DNA of 37,590 bases, from assembly GCF_004359545.1 (NCBI RefSeq), contig NZ_SCWB01000016.1, positions 1 through 37,590 of the forward strand, given 5' to 3'. Below the pieces are notes generated by a model. That model saw nothing but the letters and a program-made list of their open reading frames with translations. It did not search any database and was not told the DNA's origin. Of the stretch, positions 12,105 to 22,239 are shown one piece after another. The DNA comes from Macrococcus lamae. Lineage in GTDB: Bacteria; Bacillota; Bacilli; Staphylococcales; Staphylococcaceae. Position 1 is the first letter of the stretch. Each line of letters begins with the position of its first letter. Made by a program: the position numbers and the translations under genes.

Positions 12105-12956
12105 ATGATTTATGAAAATGCACCGGCAAAAATAAACTTGACCCTGGACACATTATATAAGCGCGATGACGGTTATCATGAAGTAGAGATGATTATGACG
12201 ACAGTTGATCTGAACGATCGTCTGTCTTTTGAGAAGCGTAAAGATAAGAAAATCGTACTCAGGATTGAACATCGATATGTGCCGAATGATCATCGAAACC
12301 TTGCCTATAAAGCAGCGAAACTTATGATGGACCGCTACAACTTACAGCAAGGTGTGACGATTACCCTGGATAAATCAATACCTATCGCTGCTGGACTCGC
12401 AGGAGGTTCAAGCGATGCAGCAGCTGCCTTTCGTGGCATGAACCGATTATTCAATTTGAATCTCTCTCTTGAGACACTCAGTGAACTGGCAGCTGAAATC
12501 GGCTCAGACATTTCATTCTGTATTTATGGAAAGACAGCTTTGTGTAAAGGTCGTGGGGAGCAGCTGACTCATCTACCAAAACCTCCGGCATCATGGGTCG
12601 TACTGGCAAAACCTGATATCAGCGTGTCTACAGCAGATGTCTACGGTGCATTGAAGCTCGATGATGACGATACGGAAGTTCCGACTAACCAGTGCATCAC
12701 TGCGATTGAAACCAGTAACTATCACTTGCTGGTCAATAGTCTTGGAAATGACCTTGAAAAAGTAACGATTGAAATGCATCCCGTTATTAAAACATTGAAG
12801 GAAACGATGATTAAAGGTGGTGCTGATGCAGCATTGATGAGTGGCAGCGGTCCGACTGTTTATGGATTGATGAGCAGAGAGCGTCAGGCGAAAAGTGTTG
12901 TCAATGCATTAAAAGGCTGCTGTAAAGAAGTTTATATGGTGAGATTATTAGGATGA
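12105..12956 (+). CDS. ispE: 4-diphosphocytidyl-2-C-methyl-D-erythritol kinase (IspE)
   Basis: A 283-residue GHMP kinase with the N-terminal [10 protein letters not shown] motif, the ATP-binding [20 protein letters not shown] (about 89-108) and C-terminal [12 protein letters not shown]. IspE acts in the MEP isoprenoid pathway. If the organism is a staphylococcal relative that makes isoprenoids by mevalonate, this kinase may have no pathway around it; S. aureus keeps such an ispE homologue. That point is inference, since the other pathway genes lie outside the window. The ribosome-binding site is GAGGA before ATG 12105. No strong promoter is seen after the veg terminator; TATAGT at 12055 is a weak -10 candidate. 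Confidence 0.9.
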   Translation: MIYENAPAKINLTLDTLYKRDDGYHEVEMIMTTVDLNDRLSFEKRKDKKIVLRIEHRYVPNDHRNLAYKAAKLMMDRYNLQQGVTITLDKSIPIAAGLAGGSSDAAAAFRGMNRLFNLNLSLETLSELAAEIGSDISFCIYGKTALCKGRGEQLTHLPKPPASWVVLAKPDISVSTADVYGALKLDDDDTEVPTNQCITAIETSNYHLLVNSLGNDLEKVTIEMHPVIKTLKETMIKGGADAALMSGSGPTVYGLMSRERQAKSVVNALKGCCKEVYMVRLLG

Positions 12957-12958
12957 TG

Positions 12959-12986
12959 TTGTAAAGCCGAACATTTATGGTATATT
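12959..12986 (+). promoter_or_regulatory. purR promoter
   Basis: TTGTAA (12959-12964), a 16-base spacer, TATATT (12981-12986) with an extended TGG just before the -10. The start near 12993 would give a 26-nt leader with GAGGG at 13008-13012. Confidence 0.55.
12967..12975 (+). promoter_or_regulatory. Candidate PurBox half-site in the purR promoter
   Basis: CCGAACATT, preceded by AAAG, matches the core of the Bacillus PurBox (AWWWCCGAACWWT) with one mismatch. It sits between the -35 and -10 of purR. Autorepression by PurR is known in Bacillus. I see no second, inverted half-site nearby. Confidence 0.55.
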
Positions 12987-13018
12987 ATACATAAAACATG
13001 CGTAAATGAGGGTTTTGT

Positions 13019-13843
13019 ATGAAGTTTAAAAGAAGTGAACGTATTGTCTATATGACAAGCTATTTATTAAGACATCCGAACCAGCTAGTGCCTTTGACAT
13101 TTTTTGTTCAGAAATTTGAACAGGCGAAATCTTCTATCAGTGAAGATATACAGATTATCAAAGAAACGTTCCAGCAAGAGGAAATTGGTATTGTGACTAC
13201 AACTGCCGGAGCGAGCGGTGGTGTGACATTTGTTCCGAAGATGTATAGAAGAGAAGCAAAAGAGCTGATCGACTATTTATGTGACATGCTGCAGGAAAAA
13301 GAACGTCTCCTGCCTGGCGGTTATTTGTTCATGTCTGACTTAGTAGGCAATCCGAGGCTGCTCGGCCAAGTCGGAGAGCTCATCGCAACAATGTATATGG
13401 ACGAGGAAATTGATGCTATAGTAACGATTGCGACTAAAGGAATATCTCTTGCAAATGCAGTCGCTAACATAATGAATGTTCCCGTTGTTGTGATCCGTAA
13501 AGATAATAAAGTGACGGAAGGTTCTACTGTATCGATTAATTATGTATCCGGGTCATCCAGAAAAATTGAAACCATGGTGCTTTCAAAGCGAACGTTACCT
13601 GAAGAATCCAACGTTCTTATTGTCGATGATTTTATGCGTGCAGGTGGCTCTATAACAGGTGTAATGAATTTAATGAGTGAGTTTAAGGCAAAAGTAATCG
13701 GGGTATCTGTACTAGTAGAATCAAAAGAGGTCAAACATCGCTTAATTGAAGATTATACTTCCTTAGTAAAGTTATCAGATGTAGATGAATATAATCAGTC
13801 ATTCACAGTTGAACAAGGTAATTGCCTTGAACGTTTTAAATAA
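13019..13843 (+). CDS. purR: Purine operon repressor PurR
   Basis: A 274-residue regulator with an N-terminal winged helix (about 1-72; KFKRSERIVYMTSYLLRHP) and a C-terminal phosphoribosyltransferase-like domain holding the PRPP loop VLIVDDFMRAGGSITG (about 200-215). In Bacillus and Staphylococcus it represses purine synthesis genes and is released by PRPP. GAGGG precedes the ATG, and a PurBox-like half-site lies in its promoter. Inside its 3' part is a sigma-B-type promoter that would drive ridA-spoVG. The ridA start follows 13 bases after its stop. Confidence 0.95.
   Translation: MKFKRSERIVYMTSYLLRHPNQLVPLTFFVQKFEQAKSSISEDIQIIKETFQQEEIGIVTTTAGASGGVTFVPKMYRREAKELIDYLCDMLQEKERLLPGGYLFMSDLVGNPRLLGQVGELIATMYMDEEIDAIVTIATKGISLANAVANIMNVPVVVIRKDNKVTEGSTVSINYVSGSSRKIETMVLSKRTLPEESNVLIVDDFMRAGGSITGVMNLMSEFKAKVIGVSVLVESKEVKHRLIEDYTSLVKLSDVDEYNQSFTVEQGNCLERFK
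13681..13706 (+). promoter_or_regulatory. Sigma-B-type promoter inside purR, driving ridA-spoVG
   Basis: GTTTAA (13681-13686), a 14-base spacer, GGGTAT (13701-13706) matches the sigma-B consensus (GTTTWW, 12-15 bases, GGGWAW) at every position. It lies 151 bases before the ridA start. In S. aureus the homologous yabJ-spoVG operon is sigma-B dependent, which supports the call. Confidence 0.75.
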
Positions 13844-13856
13844 AGGAGATCACAAC

Positions 13857-14231
13857 ATGAAAACAATATTTTCGAAACAGGCACCTGAAGCCATTGGTCC
13901 TTATTGTCACGCGGTAGTAGTGAACAATATGGTTTATACTAGTGGACAGATTCCTTTGACACAAGAAGGTTCAATTGTCAGTGAAGATGTACATGAACAG
14001 ACAGAACAAGTTCTGAAAAATCTTCAGAATGTTCTACATGACAGTGGTGCATCGCTGAATACAGTTGTTAAGACAACTATATTTATCAGTGATATGAATG
14101 ACTTTCCGATTATCAATGAAGTATATGGTACTTTCTTCAATGATCATCTTCCAGCAAGAAGCTGTGTTGAAGTCAGTCGCCTACCGAAAGATGTTAAAGT
14201 TGAAATCGAGGCAGTGGCTCTAGTCCATTAA
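13857..14231 (+). CDS. ridA: RidA family enamine/imine deaminase (YabJ)
   Basis: A 124-residue YjgF/YER057c/UK114 protein that hydrolyses reactive 2-aminoacrylate-type enamines released by PLP enzymes. The family core is present: NNMVYTSGQIPL, and PARSCVEVSRLPKDVKVEIEAVA containing the catalytic arginine. The start at 13857 has AAAGGAG upstream; the longer open frame extends back into purR and is not the gene. The order purR-ridA-spoVG is conserved across Bacillales. Transcription can come from purR read-through and from the sigma-B-type promoter inside purR. Confidence 0.95.
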   Translation: MKTIFSKQAPEAIGPYCHAVVVNNMVYTSGQIPLTQEGSIVSEDVHEQTEQVLKNLQNVLHDSGASLNTVVKTTIFISDMNDFPIINEVYGTFFNDHLPARSCVEVSRLPKDVKVEIEAVALVH

Positions 14232-14274
14232 GCGATAGTTAATGGCTTTATATACAGATAGGGGGCTAACTGAA

Positions 14275-14670
14275 GTGAAAGTGACAGACGTGAGATTGAG
14301 GAAAATAGATGCAGATGGCCGAATGAAAGCACTAGTATCAATTACGCTGGATGAAGCTTTTGTTATTCATGATCTTCGGGTTATAGAAGGTAATTCGGGA
14401 TTATTTGTTGCCATGCCAAGTAAGCGCACACCTGACGGGGAATTCCGTGATATTGCCCATCCAATTAACAGCGAGATGCGGCAGGAAATACAGCAGGCTG
14501 TGATGAAGGTTTACGAAGAAACAGAAGTTGAGAAACAGTATAACAATGTAGCGACTGAAGATGAACCGATTCAGACATTCGACCAGTCGAGTGCTGCGAC
14601 GAGCGAAGAAGTAGATGATTTAATTGAATCAGATTCTGATACGACAATTTCTGAAGATTTACGTCCTTGA
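14275..14670 (+). CDS. spoVG: SpoVG, global RNA/DNA-binding regulator
   Basis: SpoVG was named for sporulation but is conserved in non-sporulating Gram-positives, where it binds nucleic acid and affects capsule, resistance and virulence genes. The 131-residue protein begins [20 protein letters not shown] from a GTG at 14275 with GGGGG about 9 bases upstream. An in-frame ATG at 14242 lacks a ribosome-binding site. The conserved domain ends near residue 85. The acidic Ser/Thr/Glu/Asp-rich tail of about 45 residues is longer than in Bacillus (97 residues in total) or S. aureus (about 100). Confidence 0.94.
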   Translation: MKVTDVRLRKIDADGRMKALVSITLDEAFVIHDLRVIEGNSGLFVAMPSKRTPDGEFRDIAHPINSEMRQEIQQAVMKVYEETEVEKQYNNVATEDEPIQTFDQSSAATSEEVDDLIESDSDTTISEDLRP

Positions 14671-14686
14671 CTCATGAATTAACCAT

Positions 14687-14715
14687 AACATCACTTGAAA
14701 AAGTGATGTTTTTTT
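14687..14715 (+). terminator. Terminator after spoVG
   Basis: A perfect 10-bp stem (AACATCACTT 14687-14696, AAGTGATGTT 14701-14710) with a GAAA tetraloop and seven T. Confidence 0.93.
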
Positions 14716-14779
14716 AATATCAAATTTTAAAAATAAGGCGTTATATCAATGATGAACGGGCGAGAAAGCGTTATAGTTC

Positions 14780-14809
14780 TTGAAAGTCATATAGTTCTTA
14801 AATTATAAT
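14780..14809 (+). promoter_or_regulatory. glmU promoter
   Basis: TTGAAA (14780-14785), an 18-base spacer, TATAAT (14804-14809). The direct repeat ATAGTTCTT (14773-14781 and 14791-14799, 18 bases apart) overlaps the -35 and the spacer and may be a protein-binding site or chance. The rest of the 14716-14840 gap shows no gene. Confidence 0.75.
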
Positions 14810-14822
14810 AGAATTAAAGTGA

Positions 14823-16196
<1,374 letters not shown>

Positions 16197-16224
16197 TAAC
16201 AGGACGATGATGGGAGCTAACATA

Positions 16225-17190
16225 ATGTTGAAGAATGAGTACAAAAATTCAAAACTAAAGATTTTCTCGTTAAATGGTAATCAAGCACTTGCAGAAGAAA
16301 TTGCGAGTTACGTTGGAATTCCTTTAGGAAAATGCAGCGTCAAAAGTTTCAGCGACGGGGAAGTACAGATCAATATTGAAGAAAGTATCCGTGGCTGTGA
16401 TGTCTTTATCGTACAACCGACGTCTTATCCAGTAAATGAACATCTAATGGAGTTATTGATTATGATCGATGCTTTAAAACGTGCTTCTGCGGCGACAATT
16501 AACGTATTGATGCCATATTATGGCTATGCACGACAGGACCGTAAAGCAAGAAGCCGTGAACCGATTACGGCGAAACTTGTTGCAGATATGATTGAGAAAG
16601 CTGGAGCGGACCGTGTAATAGCACTCGACCTGCATGCACCGCAAATCCAGGGCTTCTTCAATATACCTATTGACCATTTAATGGGTGTACCGATTCTTTC
16701 TGATTATTTCCTGGAAAAAGAAGATATTGATCTAGCTGAAACAGTAGTCGTATCACCAGACCATGGTGGTGTAACACGTGCCCGTAAAATGGCAGATCGA
16801 TTAAAAACACCGATTGCCATCATCGATAAACGTCGTCCAAAACCGAATGTTTCAGAAGTGATGAATATCGTCGGTGACATTAACGGGAAAACAGCGATTA
16901 TCATTGATGATATTATCGATACGGCCGGCACCATTACTCTGGCGGCTCAGGCTTTAATTGATAAAGGCGCTAAAGAAGTCTATGCGTGCTGCACTCATCC
17001 TGTATTATCAGGTCCTGCCTACGAAAGAATCGAAGACTCTGCAATTAAAGAATTGGTTGTCACTAATTCCATCGTCCTGCCAGAAGAAAATAGACCAGCG
17101 AAAATCAAACAGTTATCAGTCGGTGAATTGCTTGCACAGGCGATTATTCGTGTTTATGAACAGGAATCAGTGAGTGTCTTGTTCGATTAA
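16225..17190 (+). CDS. prs: Ribose-phosphate pyrophosphokinase
   Basis: Makes PRPP from ribose-5-phosphate and ATP. PRPP feeds purines, pyrimidines, NAD, His and Trp, and is the effector of PurR encoded nearby. The 321-residue class I enzyme has [48 protein letters not shown] and the PRPP loop [11 protein letters not shown]. Three in-frame ATGs lie close together (16207, 16210, 16225); 16225 is best because GGGAG lies 8 bases upstream and relatives start MLxNEYKN. A terminator follows. The hpt product downstream uses PRPP. Confidence 0.97.
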   Translation: MLKNEYKNSKLKIFSLNGNQALAEEIASYVGIPLGKCSVKSFSDGEVQINIEESIRGCDVFIVQPTSYPVNEHLMELLIMIDALKRASAATINVLMPYYGYARQDRKARSREPITAKLVADMIEKAGADRVIALDLHAPQIQGFFNIPIDHLMGVPILSDYFLEKEDIDLAETVVVSPDHGGVTRARKMADRLKTPIAIIDKRRPKPNVSEVMNIVGDINGKTAIIIDDIIDTAGTITLAAQALIDKGAKEVYACCTHPVLSGPAYERIEDSAIKELVVTNSIVLPEENRPAKIKQLSVGELLAQAIIRVYEQESVSVLFD

Positions 17191-17209
17191 TCAATGATTT
17201 AAAAATGTT

Positions 17210-17240
17210 TACCCTCATATTGATGAGGGTATATTTTATT
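17210..17240 (+). terminator. Terminator after prs
   Basis: A perfect 9-bp stem (TACCCTCAT 17210-17218, ATGAGGGTA 17223-17231) with loop ATTG, followed by TATTTTATTT. The T tract is interrupted. Confidence 0.82.
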
Positions 17241-17248
17241 TATGTAAT
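17220..17248 (+). promoter_or_regulatory. Weak candidate promoter for rplY
   Basis: TTGATG (17220-17225), 17 bases, TGTAAT (17243-17248). It overlaps the prs terminator. It is the only sigma-A-like pair that leaves room for the structured leader. In B. subtilis ctc has a sigma-B promoter, but I see no GTTTAA...GGGTAT pair here. Confidence 0.3.
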
Positions 17249-17258
17249 GAAAAAAACA

Positions 17259-17334
17259 TCGTGCAAGCAGGTTGTCACAACTGATGGGCAGGTGTAGGAG
17301 CGCTGACAGAGCGCAATCGAAAGGATGAACGATT
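17259..17334 (+). promoter_or_regulatory. Structured leader of rplY with a masked ribosome-binding site
   Basis: Three helices can form: GTTG/CAAC (17271-17281), GCGCT/AGCGC (17300-17314, loop GACAG) and AATCG/CGATT (17315-17319 with 17330-17334), whose loop holds the ribosome-binding site AAAGGATG. ATCGT at 17259-17263 could instead pair with ACGAT at 17329-17333 and change access to the site. It is more GC-rich than neighbouring intergenic DNA. Autogenous control by L25 is a hypothesis. Confidence 0.4.
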
Positions 17335-17337
17335 ATA

Positions 17338-18000
17338 ATGACTTCATTAAAATCAGTAACTCGTGAAGGTAAACAGACGAAATCAGTATTAAATCAATTG
17401 AGAAATGAAGGGAAAATTCCTGCAGTAGTATATGGTTTCGGTGCAGAGAATACTTCAGTGCATGTAGAAGAAAAAGAATTCACTAAAGTAATCCGTGAAG
17501 TAGGGCGTAACGGGGTTATCGACCTTGATGTAGATTCACAGACTGTTAAAGTAATGGTTTCTGATTATCAGATTAACCCATTAAAAAACCAAATCACTCA
17601 CATTGACTTTCTAGCTATTAATATGAAAGCTGAATTAACTGTTGATGTTACAGTAACAGTGACGGGAGAATCTGCTGGTGCTGCTGAAGGCGGCGTTGTA
17701 CAGCAACCATTATTCACTGTATCAGTGACAGCAACTCCAGATGAAATCCCTGAAACAATCGAAGTAGATGTAACATCATTGAATATCGGAGATTCTATCT
17801 CAGTCGGTGATTTACGTACAGGTAGAAACTTTACTATTAATAACGAAGATGATGAAACAGTAGTTTCTGTAGTTCCTCCGACAGTTGAAGAAGAACCTGA
17901 AACAAACGAGGATGCTGAGGGTGAAGCAGCTGAAGGTGCTGAAGAAAGTACTGAAGCGGCTGATAGCACGGAAGAAAACACAGAAGAAAAAGCTGAGTAA
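17338..18000 (+). CDS. rplY: 50S ribosomal protein L25 / general stress protein Ctc
   Basis: Long-form (TL5/Ctc) ribosomal protein L25, which binds 5S rRNA. The 220-residue protein has the 5S-binding N-terminal domain (about 1-92; [18 protein letters not shown], and ITHIDFLAI) and the C-terminal beta domain (about 93-180). A final tail of about 37 residues is almost all Glu, Ala, Thr and Ser (from [13 protein letters not shown] to the end). Acidic tails of varying length occur in staphylococcal L25. The ribosome-binding site AAAGGATG lies in a hairpin loop. A terminator follows. It stands alone between prs and pth. Confidence 0.95.
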   Translation: MTSLKSVTREGKQTKSVLNQLRNEGKIPAVVYGFGAENTSVHVEEKEFTKVIREVGRNGVIDLDVDSQTVKVMVSDYQINPLKNQITHIDFLAINMKAELTVDVTVTVTGESAGAAEGGVVQQPLFTVSVTATPDEIPETIEVDVTSLNIGDSISVGDLRTGRNFTINNEDDETVVSVVPPTVEEEPETNEDAEGEAAEGAEESTEAADSTEENTEEKAE

Positions 18001-18034
18001 TATCATCAATAAATTTTAAACATTTTAAGCAAAT

Positions 18035-18086
18035 GACGTCTTGATGACAACCTGCCTCGGGCAAGTGTCCAAGGCGTCTTTATTTT
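18035..18086 (+). terminator. Long rod-like terminator after rplY
   Basis: GACGTCTTG (18035-18043) pairs with CAAGGCGTC (18070-18078). Inside, GACA/TGTC and TGCC/GGCA extend the rod to a TCG loop. TTTATTTT follows. Confidence 0.85.
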
Positions 18087-18110
18087 AAACTCGATTTACC
18101 AGCATTTTGC

Positions 18111-18139
18111 TGGTTGAAAAGTGGTACACTCTTTATAAT
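18111..18139 (+). promoter_or_regulatory. Candidate pth-mfd promoter
   Basis: TATAAT at 18134-18139 is a consensus -10. At 17 bases the -35 would be TGGTTG (poor); TTGAAA at 18114 is only 14 bases away. A promoter is expected because a strong terminator lies just upstream. Confidence 0.4.
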
Positions 18140-18166
18140 AGTACTAATATAATTTTGGAGGATATG

Positions 18167-18739
18167 ATGAAGTGTATCGTAGGGCTCGGTAATATCGGGC
18201 GTAAATATGAAAATACAAGACATAACATCGGTTTTATGGTTGTCGATGAACTTGCAAAAAAGCATCGCCTTGAACTGGATAAACAGAAATCTAACGGTTT
18301 GCATGCCATTGCCACAATTAATGGTGAGAAAGTGCTGCTGATTGAACCAATGACTTATATGAACGCATCAGGTGAAGCAGTCAGACCACTACTGGATTAT
18401 TATAAAGTAGACATCAAAGATATGATTGTCTTATACGATGATCTTGATATGCCGCCGGGCAGACTGCGTTTGCGCCAAAAAGGTTCAGCTGGGGGTCACA
18501 ACGGCATCAGATCATTAATACAGCATTTAGGGACTGATGAATTTAAGAGAATCAGGATTGGTATTGGTCGTCCGAGTGGTCGCATGAGTGTTCCGAACTT
18601 TGTGCTTCAACGCTTCAGCGATGATGAAATGATCACTATGGAACGTGTGATTGACCGTACGGTTGATGCATGTGAAGCATTTCTGACGTCAGAACGCTTC
18701 GAGAATATTATGAATCAATATAATGGTGATGTGAATTGA
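18167..18739 (+). CDS. pth: Peptidyl-tRNA hydrolase
   Basis: Recycles peptidyl-tRNA that drops off ribosomes. The 190-residue protein has [19 protein letters not shown] with Asn9 and the catalytic His19, [25 protein letters not shown] and [11 protein letters not shown]. Two adjacent ATGs exist at 18164 and 18167; 18167 lies 5 bases after GGAGG and gives the length of S. aureus Pth. The stop TGA overlaps the TTG start of mfd in TTGA, so the two are probably translationally coupled. Confidence 0.96.
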   Translation: MKCIVGLGNIGRKYENTRHNIGFMVVDELAKKHRLELDKQKSNGLHAIATINGEKVLLIEPMTYMNASGEAVRPLLDYYKVDIKDMIVLYDDLDMPPGRLRLRQKGSAGGHNGIRSLIQHLGTDEFKRIRIGIGRPSGRMSVPNFVLQRFSDDEMITMERVIDRTVDACEAFLTSERFENIMNQYNGDVN

Positions 18740-21700
18740 AAGAGATAATTACAAATATTCTACAGCAGGATGAGCGATTTAACGAACTCCGCGGAATGTT
18801 CGGCAGAAAGAATCTGCTGATCACTGGACTGAACGCTTCTGCTAAAGCAGTGATGATAGCAGAACAGTACTTAGCTGAAGGTAAACAGATGATAGTCGTC
18901 ACTAATAATCTGTATCAGGCTGAAAAACTTGAAGCGGATCTAGTACAGTTGCTGCCGGCAGATGAACTTTTTAAGTATCCAGTTCAGGATATTATGATAG
19001 AAGAGTTCTCAACGAAAAGTCCGGATTTAATGAGTGAACGCATAAGAACACTTTCCCACCTCGCAGCAGAGCGAAATGGGCTGTTTATCGTGCCAGTCAA
19101 TGGTCTGAAGAAACTCATCACACCAAAGGATTTATTCGGATTCCATCTTATTTCCCTGACAATAGGACATGATATTGACCTGGATGAATTACAACAGCAG
19201 CTCGTTGACATGGGTTATGTAAGACGTAATCGTGTGACGACTGTCGGAGAGTTCTCAGTGCGAGGAGGACTCATTGACATATTTCCGATGATAGGAAAAC
19301 CTGTCCGGATCGAGCTTTTTGATACAGAAATTGACGGGCTCCGTCATTTTGATGCAGATAGTCAGCGTTCGGAAGAAAATATAGAGCACGTGGAAATTAC
19401 AGCAGCAAGTGAGTTCATTTTTAATTCTGAACAAATTTCAAGAATTCAGAAAGAATTAGGAAAAGCCCTGGACAGGACAGAGAAAAAACTGTCAAAGGAA
19501 GCAGCTGAAACGCTCCATGAAACGTATGACTCACTGATGATGCATACTACAGAGCTGCTTGATCATAACATTCTCCGCCGGGCTATTAAGTTCGCTTTTC
19601 CTAAAGAGACGACCATCGTTGATTATTTGACTGATGATGCGATTGTTGTCGTAGATGAGTATAACCGGGTAAAAGAATCAGAACTATCCATTACAAGAGA
19701 AATTGAAGAATTTCAGACGTCTCTTATTGAATCCGGTCGTGGATTTATCGGACAAAGCTTTATCAAGGAAGAGGCATTCAATCAATTATTGAACCGCTTC
19801 AAAACTGCTTTTTTTACTTTGTTTACAGCGACGATGCCTGTAGCTATTGAAGAGCTGGTCAAATTTTCATGCAAACCGTTACAGCAGTTCTATGGTCAGT
19901 ATGATCTGATGTTCTCTGAGTTTGACCGCTTCCGTAAACAGGGCTATACGATGGTCATTCTTGCGTCCAATCCGACACGCAAGAAGAAAATACAGGATAT
20001 GCTCGTTGACATGCGGCTGCCTGTAGCCATCGATCGTGTAGTCGATGAGCCGGGTGTTGCTTTAATCACAGAAGGTGACCTATCAGAAGGTTTTGAACTG
20101 CCATTTATGAAACTCGCCGTCGTCACTGAGAGAGAAATGTTCAAGCTACGCAAAGAAAAACCAAGACGTACCCAGAAGAAGATGTCTAATGCTGAAAAAA
20201 TTAAATCCTACCAGGAATTAAATATCGGCGATTATATTGTCCATGTGCATCATGGTGTCGGCCGCTATCTTGGAGTGGAGACGCTGCTGGTCAATAACAT
20301 TCACAAAGATTATATCAAGATCCAATATAAAGGGACAGATCAGCTCTTTGTCCCTGTCGACCAGATGTCTTATGTCCAGAAGTTCGTCGGTTCAGAGGAG
20401 AAGGAACCGAAGCTGAATAAACTCGGCGGCACAGAGTGGAAGAAGACGAAAGCACGTGTCCAGAAGAGCGTCAACGATATAGCGGATGAACTGCTGAAGC
20501 TGTACCAGGAACGTGAACGTGTGCAGGGCTATCAATTCGGCCCTGATACAGATGAGCAGCAGAATTTTGAAATGGACTTCCCGTATGAGCCGACGGAAGA
20601 CCAGGTACGCTCATTAGTTGAAATTAAAGAAGACATGGAAAAATCTAAACCGATGGACCGGCTGCTATGTGGTGATGTCGGTTATGGTAAGACAGAAGTG
20701 GCAGTCCGGGCAGCATTTAAAGCAGTGATGGACGGCAAGCAGGTGGCTTTCCTCGTACCTACGACAATTCTCGCTCAGCAGCATTACGAAACATTCATTG
20801 AACGGATTCAGGACTTCCCGGTAGAAGTGCAGATGATGAGCCGCTTCAGAACAGCGAAGGAAATCAAACAGACAAAAGAAGGACTGAAATCCGGATTTGT
20901 TGATATTGTCATTGGTACGCATAAGCTGCTGAGTAAAGATATCATCTATAAGGATTTAGGTCTGCTGATCGTCGATGAAGAGCAGCGGTTCGGTGTTACG
21001 CATAAAGAGAAAATTAAAGCATTGAAAACAAACGTCGATGTGCTGACATTGACGGCAACACCTATTCCGCGGACGCTTCATATGAGTCTGCTCGGTGTGC
21101 GCGATTTATCAGTTATCGAAACACCGCCGGAAAATCGCTTCCCTGTACAGACTTACGTTCTCGAGTATCAGCAGAATTTCATCAAGGAAGCGATGGACCG
21201 TGAACTTGCGAGAAATGGACAAGTATTTTACCTGCACAACCGCGTTCAGACAATTTATCAGAAAGCAGAACAGCTGGAGATGATGCTGCCGGATGCACGT
21301 ATTGCTGTGGCTCATGGTCAAATGTCAGAACGTGAGCTTGAAGAAACTATGCTCAGCTTTATTAACGGCGAGTTCGATATTTTAGTGACGACCACTATTA
21401 TTGAGACAGGTGTCGATGTTCCGAATGCCAACACGTTGATTATTGAGGACGCCGATAGATTTGGTTTAAGCCAGCTTTATCAATTGCGCGGACGTGTCGG
21501 ACGAAGCAATAGGATCAGTTACGCCTACTTCCTTCATGCACCGAATAAAGTACTGACAGAAGTGGCGGAGCAAAGACTGCAGGCGATCAAAGAATTTACG
21601 GAACTTGGTTCCGGATTTAAAATCGCGATGCGTGATTTGAATATTCGCGGAGCAGGTAATCTTCTTGGCCGTGAGCAGCATGGCTTTATCGACGCTGTCG

Positions 21701-22239
21701 GTTATGATCTCTACACAGAGATGCTGCAGCAGGCTGTCAATGAGAAACGGGGTATTGAAACACGTCAGGAAGTACCGGATATCGAAATTGATGTACAGGT
21801 CGATGCTTACATTCCTGCTGAATATATTCGCGAGGAACAAGCGAAGATCGAGTTTTATAAGAAGCTGCGTTTAGTGGAGTCAGAACAGGGCTTGATAGAC
21901 GTGCAGGATGAATTGACTGACCGCTACGGTGATTATCCGGTTGAAGTCGAGCGTCTGCTTAAAATCGTAAAGATTAGAATCAATGCACTGGTGTTCGGAA
22001 TCGTGAATGTAAAAGAAACGCCAAAGGACATCGAAATATTAGTGTCGGAAGTATCAACTGCCCGAGTTGACGGGGAACGCTTGTTCAAAGATACAGAAAC
22101 TTTCGGCCGTGACTTGAAAATCAGCGTCACAGGAAATCAGATGAAGCTGGTGCTTAAAAAGCGTGGTAACTGGCTGCAGTCACTTGTACAGCTTACTGAC
22201 AACATACAGGAAAGTCTGAAGTTAGATGAAGAAGAATGA
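18736..22239 (+). CDS. mfd: Transcription-repair coupling factor Mfd
   Basis: Removes stalled RNA polymerase at DNA lesions and recruits UvrA. The 1167-residue protein has a UvrB-homology N-terminal module (about 1-350). The RNA-polymerase-interacting domain is near 496 ([19 protein letters not shown]). The translocase has Walker A GDVGYGKT (646-653) and DEEQRFG (747-753), then ITATP-like [20 protein letters not shown] and the C-terminal TRCF domain. The start is TTG at 18736, overlapping the pth stop, with GGTGAT upstream. Length is as usual for Firmicutes. The next gene starts inside its last 14 bases. Confidence 0.97.
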   Translation: MKEIITNILQQDERFNELRGMFGRKNLLITGLNASAKAVMIAEQYLAEGKQMIVVTNNLYQAEKLEADLVQLLPADELFKYPVQDIMIEEFSTKSPDLMSERIRTLSHLAAERNGLFIVPVNGLKKLITPKDLFGFHLISLTIGHDIDLDELQQQLVDMGYVRRNRVTTVGEFSVRGGLIDIFPMIGKPVRIELFDTEIDGLRHFDADSQRSEENIEHVEITAASEFIFNSEQISRIQKELGKALDRTEKKLSKEAAETLHETYDSLMMHTTELLDHNILRRAIKFAFPKETTIVDYLTDDAIVVVDEYNRVKESELSITREIEEFQTSLIESGRGFIGQSFIKEEAFNQLLNRFKTAFFTLFTATMPVAIEELVKFSCKPLQQFYGQYDLMFSEFDRFRKQGYTMVILASNPTRKKKIQDMLVDMRLPVAIDRVVDEPGVALITEGDLSEGFELPFMKLAVVTEREMFKLRKEKPRRTQKKMSNAEKIKSYQELNIGDYIVHVHHGVGRYLGVETLLVNNIHKDYIKIQYKGTDQLFVPVDQMSYVQKFVGSEEKEPKLNKLGGTEWKKTKARVQKSVNDIADELLKLYQERERVQGYQFGPDTDEQQNFEMDFPYEPTEDQVRSLVEIKEDMEKSKPMDRLLCGDVGYGKTEVAVRAAFKAVMDGKQVAFLVPTTILAQQHYETFIERIQDFPVEVQMMSRFRTAKEIKQTKEGLKSGFVDIVIGTHKLLSKDIIYKDLGLLIVDEEQRFGVTHKEKIKALKTNVDVLTLTATPIPRTLHMSLLGVRDLSVIETPPENRFPVQTYVLEYQQNFIKEAMDRELARNGQVFYLHNRVQTIYQKAEQLEMMLPDARIAVAHGQMSERELEETMLSFINGEFDILVTTTIIETGVDVPNANTLIIEDADRFGLSQLYQLRGRVGRSNRISYAYFLHAPNKVLTEVAEQRLQAIKEFTELGSGFKIAMRDLNIRGAGNLLGREQHGFIDAVGYDLYTEMLQQAVNEKRGIETRQEVPDIEIDVQVDAYIPAEYIREEQAKIEFYKKLRLVESEQGLIDVQDELTDRYGDYPVEVERLLKIVKIRINALVFGIVNVKETPKDIEILVSEVSTARVDGERLFKDTETFGRDLKISVTGNQMKLVLKKRGNWLQSLVQLTDNIQESLKLDEEE

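Noticed and set aside
14749-14808. 19-codon frame between spoVG and glmU
   Set aside because: No convincing ribosome-binding site, and it runs through the glmU promoter; probably chance.
18099-18113. Perfect small hairpin CCAGCA/TGCTGG before pth
   Set aside because: No T run on either side in the right place, so it is not a terminator; function not supported.
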